A stretch of 39,802 nt of DNA from Christensenella sp. UBA1685 (GTDB taxonomy: Bacteria > Bacillota > Clostridia > Christensenellales > CAG-138): the NCBI GenBank assembly GCA_002320595.1, contig DCKB01000068.1:1-39802 (forward strand). The letters run 5' to 3'. The position numbers and the translations under genes are program-made. Within the stretch, counting starts at the first letter, position 1. Every line of letters begins with the position of its first letter. The notes under the pieces were generated by a model that saw nothing but the letters and a program-made list of their open reading frames with translations, searched no databases and was not told the origin of the DNA. Of this stretch, positions 1 through 6,892 are shown piece after piece.

Positions 1-113
1 TTCATTCTACCAGAATTCTGCAAACTATGTCCCTTTTTGTGCTCTTCCCAGTTTGCGCAACTTATTGTACCTTATCGCGGCCCCTTGGCAATCCCCGGTT
101 TTTTGACAGCATG

Positions 114-152
114 AAAAGCGCCTGCCCCCGTTTTGCGGAGGCAGGCGCTTTT
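114..152. terminator. Bidirectional hairpin terminator
   Basis: A perfect 13-bp inverted repeat (114-126 with 140-152) is flanked by A and T runs, so it could stop transcription in both directions. On the minus strand it follows the stop codon of the zinc-ribbon gene at 176-469 and ends the transcript of the first cluster. The stretch 1-113 holds no gene that I can support. Confidence 0.8.
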
Positions 153-175
153 CGGTTCAGGCGACGCGCGCGGCG

Positions 176-469
176 CTATCCCTGCACGCCGCCTTTCGGC
201 ATGAACCGCAGCTCCTCACCGCAGTCCGGGCAGTAGAACACGGAGCTGGGGCGGTAGTGGAATATGTTGCGCGTGAGGATGCGGCGGCTTCCGCAGCGCG
301 GACATTCAAAGAGGCGGCATGTAAGGATGTGCTGGAGAAAAATCAAACCGATCGCAAGATAGAGAAACAGCAGCAGGTGCTCCCTGGGGCCGAATGGTAT
401 AAGCAGGATCAGTATGGCTTCCAGCACTTGAACTGTGCGTGGGATATAGAGTCGTTTGTAGCTCAGCAT
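176..469 (-). CDS. Two-helix membrane protein with C-terminal zinc ribbon (copy 2)
   Basis: About 97 residues, not a family I recognise. Two hydrophobic helices (about residues 12-29 and 34-50) are followed by a four-cysteine zinc ribbon, CPRCG then YCPDCGEEL, ending in a glycine-rich tail. An earlier in-frame ATG at 523 exists, but I chose the ATG at 469: it has GGAAGG five bases upstream, and the protein then begins MLSYK, matching VLNYK at the start of the paralogue at 1623-1934. It starts 25 bases after the secreted-protein gene 495-1394, so the two are probably cotranscribed. The last 71 bases are almost identical to the end of the paralogue. A zinc ribbon next to the membrane could bind protein, but the role is unknown. 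Confidence 0.65.
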   Translation of the reverse strand: MLSYKRLYIPRTVQVLEAILILLIPFGPREHLLLFLYLAIGLIFLQHILTCRLFECPRCGSRRILTRNIFHYRPSSVFYCPDCGEELRFMPKGGVQG

Positions 470-494
470 AAATTCCTTCCAGAACCAAGAAAAA

Positions 495-1394
495 TTAACC
501 ATAAATTGCAATATAGTTCTCATATGCACTTTGAGCGAGCGCGGTAATACGGTAATCGTATTCGTGTGGGGCATAAATAATATCGCGATCAGCATATGCT
601 ACCATTTCTATATCACCACCTTCTTCGAAGGCCTCATAAATATCTGTTTTTGTAGCCCAAACCACGGGGGTGTTGTTCACAATGCCACGACGTGTGAACA
701 GGGCAATCGCACGATAATAGTCTACACTTGTACCGACTGGCAAAGTTACTGCAATAGATGCTACACCAAGCACTCTGGCAATTAGAACTCCCCGGGAGGG
801 GTCCAAACCAAAAGAGACAAGTGTTGCAGCAATACTTGCAGCAGATTTCCAATTAATAGTGAACATAAGATAAGCATCAAATTCAAGGCTTTCTGTTACT
901 TTAACAGAATATGGTTCATAGTTAGAAGGAGAGTATATGGTTCTATTGCTATATGAGGTACCATAATAGCTATTTAATCTACTCAACAGAGTTGAGGTAA
1001 CAGTGTTCCTTGGTGCATACGTTTTTGATATGGTTATGCGATCAGAAACGCGGAAAGAACTTAAATTTTGGACTTTTGAGAAAAACTGCTCTTTAATTTC
1101 TGACCAAAAAGCATTGCTTGCAAAGCTAGCCGTTATGCTACTGAAACCTATTTTAGTTTCATAAACATAATCAGAGCGGTTTGCATAGCTTAAGGCAACA
1201 TCGATAGGTTTACCAGGCTCAGCGGCGATACATAAGTACCAGTTAGCAGTTCGTTCGGTGTATAAATAACTGTTGTTATACTTAATTACATCGACTTCAG
1301 CGGTAATTTTGGGATTCGCAGCAAATGCGGCTGGAGCTGCAAGCGCGAAAACGAATATAAAAGCCAAGATGACAGAAATCAGTTTGCGTAACAT
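495..1394 (-). CDS. Secreted protein of unknown function (module C)
   Basis: A 299-residue protein with a clear signal peptide: MLRKL, a hydrophobic core and an AFAA cleavage site near residue 25. The start is supported by AAAGGAGGAG eight bases upstream. The mature part is rich in Ser, Thr and Tyr. Around residues 183-222 there is an Ala/Gly/Val-rich hydrophobic stretch with a short polar break, which could be a membrane-inserting hairpin or a buried core. There is no lipobox, sortase signal or enzymatic motif that I recognise. The gene is visibly more AT-rich than its neighbours, a possible sign of transfer. It is followed by a zinc-ribbon membrane protein, as is the secreted protein at 2259-3182. 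A TTTCCC-ATA-GGGGAA dyad lies 32 bases before the start codon. Confidence 0.7.
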   Translation of the reverse strand: MLRKLISVILAFIFVFALAAPAAFAANPKITAEVDVIKYNNSYLYTERTANWYLCIAAEPGKPIDVALSYANRSDYVYETKIGFSSITASFASNAFWSEIKEQFFSKVQNLSSFRVSDRITISKTYAPRNTVTSTLLSRLNSYYGTSYSNRTIYSPSNYEPYSVKVTESLEFDAYLMFTINWKSAASIAATLVSFGLDPSRGVLIARVLGVASIAVTLPVGTSVDYYRAIALFTRRGIVNNTPVVWATKTDIYEAFEEGGDIEMVAYADRDIIYAPHEYDYRITALAQSAYENYIAIYG

Positions 1395-1426
1395 AGTTAG
1401 CTCCTCCTTTTAAATTTGGTATAATA

Positions 1427-1441
1427 TTCCCCTATGGGAAA
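1427..1441 (-). promoter_or_regulatory. Dyad motif upstream of secreted-protein gene C
   Basis: On the minus strand this reads TTTCCCATAGGGGAA. It lies 32 bases before the start codon at 1394. Close relatives occur at comparable distances before the other two secreted-protein genes of the window (17625-17639 and, weaker, 3221-3234). The loop is too short for an RNA hairpin, so a DNA operator is the simplest reading. That is inference. Confidence 0.45.
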
Positions 1442-1622
1442 CATAAAATTTATTCGTCATTTAAATTAACATAAACGGTAAAGGTTATAACAATAACCAA
1501 CTTGATTTTGACAGCTTAAATCTATATTTTAACAATACAGGAAAAAAGCTAGGATGTCAACAATGCAGAAAAAATATATAAAATTCACTGCGCATTTACA
1601 AGCGGCAGCATGCGGTGCAACG

Positions 1623-1934
1623 CTATCCCTGCCCGCCGCCTTTCGGCGTGAACCGCAGCTCCTCACCGCAGTCCGGGCAGTAGAACACGGAATCCTTCCG
1701 CAGATGGCTAAGGCCAAACGCAGCGGTTGTTTTGTGTTTTCCGCAGCGCGGGCAGGGGAAAACGAACGCACGAATAGCATACATGAGTATGACAACTCCG
1801 AGCGCCACAACCGCCGGCAAAGCGCGCCGGAATGCGGAAGCCTGGGGTGGACGCGTGAAGATCAAGACCAGGATCGCAACAATGGCGATGGCATAGATTA
1901 TTCTTAAAACGCGAATCCATTTGTAGTTCAGCAC
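1623..1934 (-). CDS. Two-helix membrane protein with C-terminal zinc ribbon (copy 1)
   Basis: About 103 residues starting at GTG, with AAAAGGAGG just upstream. The GTG sits close to the site; the next codon, CTG, would be better spaced, so the exact start is uncertain by one codon. Two hydrophobic helices are followed by CPRCG and YCPDCGEEL, a treble-clef or rubredoxin-like zinc ribbon on one side of the membrane. It is a paralogue of the protein at 176-469: same plan, same first residues and a near-identical C-terminus. It is the third gene of the set secreted protein (2259-3182), small membrane protein (1985-2245), zinc ribbon. The 228 bases between its stop codon and gene C (1395-1622) contain the gene C promoter region and no gene. 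Confidence 0.65.
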   Translation of the reverse strand: MLNYKWIRVLRIIYAIAIVAILVLIFTRPPQASAFRRALPAVVALGVVILMYAIRAFVFPCPRCGKHKTTAAFGLSHLRKDSVFYCPDCGEELRFTPKGGGQG

Positions 1935-1984
1935 AGCTCCTCCTTTTGACTGCGAAGTGCTGGTATTGTTCCTATTCAGACCAT

Positions 1985-2245
1985 TCATTCGGAGATGGGC
2001 TGCTGCTTTCTGAATGCAGCCCTGCCACACCCGATAAGCAATGCGAGCCCGAAGATCAACAGCAGGATTCCCAGAAAGAACATCCATAGCAGCCTATAGC
2101 TTTGCAGAGCCATCAAAAACGAATAAAATGTATCGCATCTGTGGTTGGCAATGCAAAGCGTAATGGGAGGTAGGCCCGTGCAGGCAAGTCCCATCCATAA
2201 AAGCTGAAATGCCAGATGCGTTAAAAAATTGATCCTGCACTCCAT
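1985..2245 (-). CDS. Small membrane protein paired with the secreted protein upstream
   Basis: 86 residues, family not recognised. I took the ATG at 2245 because GGGAGG lies five bases upstream and it gives the same N-terminus as the paralogue at 18625-18924. Two hydrophobic helices are visible, about residues 9-34 and 51-73. The shared pattern is LTHLAF, LLWMGLA, GLPP, then YRLLWM and LGI-LLI. A basic tail follows the second helix. It starts 13 bases after the stop of the secreted protein, so the two are surely cotranscribed. The pairing is repeated at 17678-18924. A membrane partner, exporter helper or immunity-type protein are all conceivable, and the sequence does not decide between them. 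Confidence 0.7.
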   Translation of the reverse strand: MECRINFLTHLAFQLLWMGLACTGLPPITLCIANHRCDTFYSFLMALQSYRLLWMFFLGILLLIFGLALLIGCGRAAFRKQQPISE

Positions 2246-2258
2246 AAGTACCTCCCAA

Positions 2259-3182
2259 TCAATCAATGTAAGTTCCCGAATTTTTGCAAACGCTGTCTAC
2301 ACAGGAAGAGCGTGACGTAAACGTAAAGTAATTGTTGTTTTTCGCATGGCGCAAGTAAGTCGGCGCGCCATAGGAAGCAAGAAAGGTGCAATAATAACCA
2401 TCTTCATCACGCACACTGATGATTTCATTATGCGAGTGAAGTTCGCCAGTATATGAATAATACAAGTCGTAGGTATAGCGCTCGATTCTGCCATATAATA
2501 CGCCAAATGCAACCCGGTGTGTAGCATACATCCCCGGCTTTACCTGATCCGTGCTTGAAGGCCCGGTCAGACTGTATTCAACTGAAACCTCAACCCCAGT
2601 GGTGAGCTTATAGCTTTTCAATATCGATCCCTTTTCAACAGAAAGACTGAGACTTCCGCTTGTCGTGAGTGTGGTTCCGGTAGGTGCTTCGGAAATATAC
2701 TTGGCTGTCAGCGCGCCGTAGGGCACAACCGTAGTGCGCACGGCGTTTCTGACCTCAAGCTGATCGGGATGGACGCGCAGCGGGCTTGACTGGGTTTGTG
2801 CGGATGCATCGCCGGCGTTGAAGGCGGCAACCGCCTTTTCAAAGCGCAGCGCGCTGATTTGTTCCAAAAGGGCGTCGAACTCGAAAACATCGCTTCCTGA
2901 AAATGAAACGGCTTCCGCTTTGATAAGGTTGATTGCGTTTTCGTTGACGGCTTGGATTGCATTCCCATGTTTTTGATTGAGAAACTCGAATTCATCCGCA
3001 TATGCTTGCAGCAATGCTTCCTGTTCTTGCGTACTGAGCAGCGATTCGATTGGTGCAGACTCAAGGAAACGCAGGAAGGGATTCGCGCTTGAAGCCGTGC
3101 AGCCCAATGCCAGCACAGAAGAAAAAGTCGTGCCAAACAGCAGGAGAACCAGAGCCAAAAAGAGTGAAACTGTCTTTTTCAT
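2259..3182 (-). CDS. Secreted protein of unknown function (module A)
   Basis: 307 residues from the ATG at 3182, which follows AAAGGAG; a longer upstream reading lacks a ribosome site. MKKTVSLFLALVLLL is a typical signal peptide. The mature protein has a helical, Glu/Gln-rich N-terminal half (residues about 40-125, including FDALLEQISALRF). A conserved RNAVRTTVVPYGAL block follows, then a variable middle, then a Tyr-rich C-terminal half with GRIERYTYDLYY and ELHSHNEIISVRD, and a final cysteine pair spaced C-x4-C. The paralogue at 17678-18601 has the same length and is strongly similar at both ends but divergent in the middle (about residues 165-210). No catalytic motif is recognised. The cysteine pair could form a disulfide outside the cell. 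Confidence 0.75.
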   Translation of the reverse strand: MKKTVSLFLALVLLLFGTTFSSVLALGCTASSANPFLRFLESAPIESLLSTQEQEALLQAYADEFEFLNQKHGNAIQAVNENAINLIKAEAVSFSGSDVFEFDALLEQISALRFEKAVAAFNAGDASAQTQSSPLRVHPDQLEVRNAVRTTVVPYGALTAKYISEAPTGTTLTTSGSLSLSVEKGSILKSYKLTTGVEVSVEYSLTGPSSTDQVKPGMYATHRVAFGVLYGRIERYTYDLYYSYTGELHSHNEIISVRDEDGYYCTFLASYGAPTYLRHAKNNNYFTFTSRSSCVDSVCKNSGTYID

Positions 3183-3220
3183 AAGAGGAACTCCTTTCAA
3201 AACAAATTGTTTATTGTGAG

Positions 3221-3234
3221 TCTCCTCAGGGAAA
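3221..3234 (-). promoter_or_regulatory. Weak copy of the shared dyad motif
   Basis: The minus strand reads TTTCCCTGAGGAGA, 38 bases before the start at 3182. The left half matches the motif upstream of genes B and C, while the right half is degenerate. Its position, identical to that of gene B, is the main support. Confidence 0.3.
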
Positions 3235-3347
3235 CGGAACTTTTCGCGCAGCATACGGGCCATTGCTTTTTTAATAAACGAAAGTATAAAACAGAATATA
3301 ATAAATGATTACACTATAATGATACCGGTAAGAATTGCAAATATCAA

Positions 3348-3390
3348 TTGCCGCCAGAGCAATATACAATATAATATTTTCCGGCGGCAA
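3348..3390. repeat. GC-rich inverted repeat around an AT-rich loop
   Basis: TTGCCGCC (3348-3355) and GGCGGCAA (3383-3390) enclose a 27-base AT-rich loop. It lies past the end of the nrd activase gene and may end that transcript, though no clear T run follows on the minus strand. The rest of 3264-3408 holds AT-rich sequence upstream of gene A and no gene. Confidence 0.35.
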
Positions 3391-3408
3391 ACGCTGTATT
3401 CCTGCTCC

Positions 3409-4080
3409 TTACCTTGCCTTCACGTTCGGCCGCACGCGGCGGAGCGTTTCCGCGAGCGCTTCGATTTCGCCCGGCGTGTACGGCGCAAGGCCGCGCAGCT
3501 GCGCTTCGTCGCCCGGCTGGGGGCGGTAGAGCTGCAAAAACCAGCTTGCGTCCGCCGCAACGGCTGCGGCCATTTTGCGCAGTTTGGCCTCTGTGATTTG
3601 GGGCACGAGCGTCGTGCGCAGTTCATAAGGTACGCCGGAACCCCGCAGCAGCGCGAGGCTTTCCGGCACGCCTGCAGAATTCGCGTTGCAAAGCGGAGAG
3701 TATCCTTCGAGCGGCGCTTTATAATCCATGGCCACATAATCGAGGAGCCCGTCCGCAATGAGCGCGCGGAGCACCTCAGGGCGGCTTCCGTTGGTGTCAA
3801 GCTTCGTTTTGTAGCCCAGCGCGCGCACGCGGCGGACCCATTCCGGCAGGTCGCTTTGCAGCGTAGGCTCTCCGCCGGAGAACACCACGCCATCGAGGAG
3901 CCCGGCCCGCTTTTGCAAAAAAGCAAGAACCTCTGCCTCGGGAAGAAGCGGAGGTTCGCCCAAAATGTGCCGGTTATGGCAATAGAAGCAACGGTAGTTG
4001 CAGCCTGCGGCAAAAAGTACCGCCGCAAGGCTGCCGGGGAAATCCACCGTGCTGAATTTTTCTAATCCTGCGATGCGCAA
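3409..4080 (-). CDS. nrdG: Anaerobic ribonucleotide reductase activating protein (radical SAM)
   Basis: A radical-SAM activase that installs the glycyl radical on NrdD using S-adenosylmethionine and a [4Fe-4S] cluster. The cluster motif is visible as CNYRCFYC (C-x3-C-x2-C) after STVDFPGSL, the usual lead-in of this family. A GGEPTL block follows, as expected for the SAM-binding segment. The best start is TTG at 4080, giving 223 residues beginning (L)RIAGLEKFSTVDFPG and overlapping the end of nrdD by 19 bases; AAGGA lies upstream inside nrdD. This fits the short NrdG2-type activases rather than the E. coli NrdG. Overlap with nrdD implies translational coupling and one operon. The pyruvate-formate-lyase activase family is related, but the neighbour decides for NrdD. 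Confidence 0.9.
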   Translation of the reverse strand: MRIAGLEKFSTVDFPGSLAAVLFAAGCNYRCFYCHNRHILGEPPLLPEAEVLAFLQKRAGLLDGVVFSGGEPTLQSDLPEWVRRVRALGYKTKLDTNGSRPEVLRALIADGLLDYVAMDYKAPLEGYSPLCNANSAGVPESLALLRGSGVPYELRTTLVPQITEAKLRKMAAAVAADASWFLQLYRPQPGDEAQLRGLAPYTPGEIEALAETLRRVRPNVKAR

Positions 4081-6176
4081 AGCTGCTCGTCCTTTATCAC
4101 ATATTTTACGCGTTCGGCATATTCCTGCTTTTTGCCTTTGTGGAAATTCTGCACGGGCCGGAGATACCCCACCACGCGGCTCCAAACCTCTGCTTCGCTG
4201 CCGCATTGCGGGCAGGTGAAGTGCTCGCCGCGGATGTAACTGTGGTTCGGGCAGATGGAAAACGTGGGCGTGAGCGAAAGGTACGGCAGCTTATAGTTCG
4301 TGAACACCTTGCGAATGAGCGCCTTTGCTGTTTCCGTGTCCGGAATGCGCTCGCCCAAATACAGGTGCAGCACCGTGCCGCCGGTATAGCGGCTTTGAAG
4401 CGCATCCTGCAAATCAAGGGTTTCAAAGATATCATCCGTAAAGCCCACGGGCAGCTGCGTGGAGTTGGTGTAATACGGCGTTTCCTCCGTTCCCGCGCAG
4501 AGAATGTCCGGGTATTGCGCGCGATCCAACCGGGCAAGGCGGTAGCTCGTACCCTCGGCGGGTGAGGCTTCCAGATTGTAAAAATGCCCGGTTTCCTCCT
4601 GGATTTCGCTCATCTCGGCGCGGAGATAATCCATCACCTCAATGGCGAAAGACTGCCCCTCGGGGGAAGTGAGATCTGTTTCCGGCCCAAAGAGGTTCAT
4701 GCAGGCTTCATTCATGCCGATGATGCCAATGGTGTTGAAGTGGTTATACCAGTATTGCCCGGTGCGTGCATGCACATGGCGCAGGTAATGGGCAGCATAC
4801 GGATACAGGCCGCGCGCGGTTTCGGTTTCAATGACCTTGCGCTTGATCTCAAGGCTGTTTTTTGCAATCTGCACCATCCGCCAGAGCCGCCCGAAAAATT
4901 CTTCGCGCGATTTGGACTTATAGGCGATCCGCGGCAGGTTGATCGTGACCACGCCGATGGAGCCGGTGAGCGGGTTGGAGCCGAACAGGCCGCCGCCGCG
5001 TTTGCGCAGCTCCTTGGTGTCCAGCCGGAGCCGGCAGCACATGGAAAGCGCGTCCTCCGGGGAAAGGTCGGAATTGATGTAGTTGGAGAAATACGGGATG
5101 CCGTATTTGCAGGTAATCTCCATGAATTTGTCGATCACCGGGCTGTCCCAATCGAAATCCGCCGTAACGTTGATCGTCGGGATCGGGAAGGTGAACACGC
5201 GCCCCTTTGCATCGCCCTCGAGCATCACCTCGCAGAATGCTTCGTTGAACAGATCCATTTCCGCCTGGAAATCGCCGTAGCGGTCGCCCGTCATCTCGCC
5301 GCCGATGATAACGGGTTCATCCTTGAGCGTGCGCGGCGCTTTGATGTCGAACGTCAGGTTGGAAAACGGGCATTGGAAGCCCACGCGCGTAGGAACATTG
5401 ATGTTGAAGATGAACTCCTGCAACGCCTGCTTCACCTGCTTTTTGGTGAGCGCATCATACCGGATGAACGGGGCGCAATAGGTGTCGATGGAGCTCCATG
5501 CCTGCGCGCCCGCGGTTTCACCCTGCGTGGTGAAGGTCGAGTTCACGATCTGCCCCAAAAAGGAGCGAAGGTGCTTTGCAGGGGAGGATTCCACCTTGCC
5601 GCCAACGCCGCCAAAACCGTCCGTCAGCAGCTGGCGCAGATCCCAGCCCGCGCAGTATGGGCCGAAGAAGCCGAGATCATGGATGTGCATGTCGCCTTCG
5701 GAATGCGCGCGGCGCACTTCTTCGGGGTAGACCTCGTGCAGCCAGTATTGCTTGGTGAAGGTTTCCCGCACATAGTTGTTCATGCCGTTGATGGATTTCT
5801 GCGTGTTGGCGTTTTCCTGAATCTGCCAGTCTTTATCATCCAGATAATCGGAAAACATGCTGATGGTCGCTCCGATGAGCGCATTGCTTTCGCGCGCGCT
5901 GCGGCGCTTTTCCCGGTACAGGATAAACGCTTTTGCGGTTTTGGCATGCCCGCGCTCGATCAGAATCTTTTCAACGGCATCCTGAATGGTTTCCACATCT
6001 GCGGCGTCGCCTTCCGCATGTGCGGAAACGAAAGCCGTGACTTCGTTCGAAAGGGCTTGCGCCTTTGCAAAGTCGTCCCCGCCCACGGCGGCTGCGGCCT
6101 TATAAATCGCCCAGGTGATCTTTTCCTGCTTAAACGGCGCGCGCGTGCCGTTGCGCTTGATAACGTGCGTAATCAT
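4062..6176 (-). CDS. nrdD: Anaerobic ribonucleoside-triphosphate reductase (class III)
   Basis: 704 residues. It reduces ribonucleoside triphosphates to deoxyribonucleotides without oxygen, using a glycyl radical. The N-terminal ATP-cone (residues 1-90, starting MITHVIKRNGTR) senses ATP/dATP. The catalytic domain has the SMCCRLRLD cysteine region. The C-terminus carries the zinc site CPNHSYI then CPQCG, and the RVVGYLRPVQNFHKGK segment holding the radical glycine. The ATG at 6176 follows GGGGGAG, so I prefer it to a longer upstream reading. The activase overlaps its end. Two NrdR boxes on the promoter imply repression by NrdR when nucleotides are plentiful. Length and all key motifs are normal. 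Confidence 0.96.
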   Translation of the reverse strand: MITHVIKRNGTRAPFKQEKITWAIYKAAAAVGGDDFAKAQALSNEVTAFVSAHAEGDAADVETIQDAVEKILIERGHAKTAKAFILYREKRRSARESNALIGATISMFSDYLDDKDWQIQENANTQKSINGMNNYVRETFTKQYWLHEVYPEEVRRAHSEGDMHIHDLGFFGPYCAGWDLRQLLTDGFGGVGGKVESSPAKHLRSFLGQIVNSTFTTQGETAGAQAWSSIDTYCAPFIRYDALTKKQVKQALQEFIFNINVPTRVGFQCPFSNLTFDIKAPRTLKDEPVIIGGEMTGDRYGDFQAEMDLFNEAFCEVMLEGDAKGRVFTFPIPTINVTADFDWDSPVIDKFMEITCKYGIPYFSNYINSDLSPEDALSMCCRLRLDTKELRKRGGGLFGSNPLTGSIGVVTINLPRIAYKSKSREEFFGRLWRMVQIAKNSLEIKRKVIETETARGLYPYAAHYLRHVHARTGQYWYNHFNTIGIIGMNEACMNLFGPETDLTSPEGQSFAIEVMDYLRAEMSEIQEETGHFYNLEASPAEGTSYRLARLDRAQYPDILCAGTEETPYYTNSTQLPVGFTDDIFETLDLQDALQSRYTGGTVLHLYLGERIPDTETAKALIRKVFTNYKLPYLSLTPTFSICPNHSYIRGEHFTCPQCGSEAEVWSRVVGYLRPVQNFHKGKKQEYAERVKYVIKDEQLCASQD

Positions 6177-6357
6177 GAAACTCCCCCTCATAACAGTTTG
6201 CAAAAAAATAACCGCGCTTTTGGGCAGCACGGGATACGGCGTTTGATGCCTGCCATGCTCCGTGGCTCTGGCACAATCCTGCATTTCAGGTTTTCCGGCT
6301 GTACGGTTGCGGGACAGTGCGGGAGGTTCGCCCGCTTACCCTGCTGCACATGGCAGA

Positions 6358-6405
6358 ATACAAGATTTTGTGAGCATAATAATCTTTTAATACAAAATAT
6401 AGTAC
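6358..6405 (-). promoter_or_regulatory. Pair of NrdR boxes
   Basis: Two 16-base sites, 6358-6373 (plus strand ATACAAGATTTTGTGA) and 6390-6405 (ATACAAAATATAGTAC), fit the known NrdR consensus core C-W-A-n-A-T-n-T-W-G-W. They start exactly 32 bases apart, about three helical turns, which is the usual arrangement for NrdR. The second box covers the -10 element of the nrdD promoter, which explains repression. Confidence 0.85.
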
Positions 6406-6427
6406 GTCCAAACCCGCACACTGTCAA
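6399..6427 (-). promoter_or_regulatory. nrdD promoter
   Basis: On the minus strand there is TTGACA (6422-6427), a 17-base spacer and TACTAT (6399-6404). This is a near-consensus housekeeping promoter about 220 bases before the nrdD start. The -10 lies inside an NrdR box. The leader 6177-6390 shows no open frame with a ribosome site. Confidence 0.85.
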
Positions 6428-6457
6428 GCCCCGTTTTTTCGGTTTTCTAAAAACCGC

Positions 6458-6483
6458 AAAAAAGAGCCGCGGGCGGCGGCTCT
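6458..6483 (-). terminator. Terminator of the small gene at 6517-6750
   Basis: On the minus strand an 8-bp perfect stem AGAGCCGC/GCGGCTCT (6476-6483 with 6463-6470) with a five-base loop is followed by a T run. It separates the small gene from the nrdD promoter. Confidence 0.8.
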
Positions 6484-6516
6484 GTGGCTCTGGCATTTGC
6501 GTCCAGCGTTCTTTGC

Positions 6517-6750
6517 TTACTCCGTGATCAGGAACTCTGCGAGCAACTTGAAATCCTCCGGGTCGCTGAGGCTCAGTTCAACGCCTTCCACACGCCCATC
6601 CTGAAACATCTGCGTAAGTGCGATGTATTGGCACAGCGTGGACTTCAGGTTGAGCCGGTCACCCTCGCTGGTAAGCAGCTCAACATGGCCGCGGCAGGCG
6701 TTTACCGCCTCAAAAAAGCGTTTGGGTTCAGCGATGTCCCGGATCTTCAT
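6517..6750 (-). CDS. Small conserved clostridial protein, function unknown
   Basis: 77 residues from the ATG at 6750, with GGAGG 11 bases upstream; the longer reading adds a non-conserved stretch. It begins MKIRDIAEPKRFFEAV and has a strikingly regular core, LLTSEGDRLNLKS followed by TLCQYIALTQMF and SDPEDFKLLAEFLI. I recall similar 75-80-residue proteins in many Clostridia with this same VTSEGDRLNLKS signature, but no known function; that is memory, not a search. No membrane helix or signal is present. It stands alone between a terminator and the frameshifted gene upstream. Confidence 0.75.
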   Translation of the reverse strand: MKIRDIAEPKRFFEAVNACRGHVELLTSEGDRLNLKSTLCQYIALTQMFQDGRVEGVELSLSDPEDFKLLAEFLITE

Positions 6751-6878
6751 GTGCGTCCGTGCCTCCAAAAAAGAATTTGGTAACAGCTTAGCAGTAAATG
6801 CGCCTGCCGTCAAGCAAGAAAAGGATGGTTATGTAGAACGGTGCAGCTGCGGAAGAAAAAAGGAGGCGGAAACCAAAA

Positions 6879-6891
6879 GGGGCGAATCCCC
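6879..6891 (-). terminator. Possible weak terminator
   Basis: On the minus strand GGGG-attcg-CCCC is followed by TTTTGG, just past the stop codon of the frameshifted gene at 6893-7482. The stem is only four to five pairs, so the call is tentative. Confidence 0.35.
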
Positions 6892-6892
6892 G

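Noticed and set aside
4584..6527. A plus-strand open frame of about 650 codons opposite nrdD
   Set aside because: Antisense shadow of a certain gene, with no ribosome site or recognisable protein.
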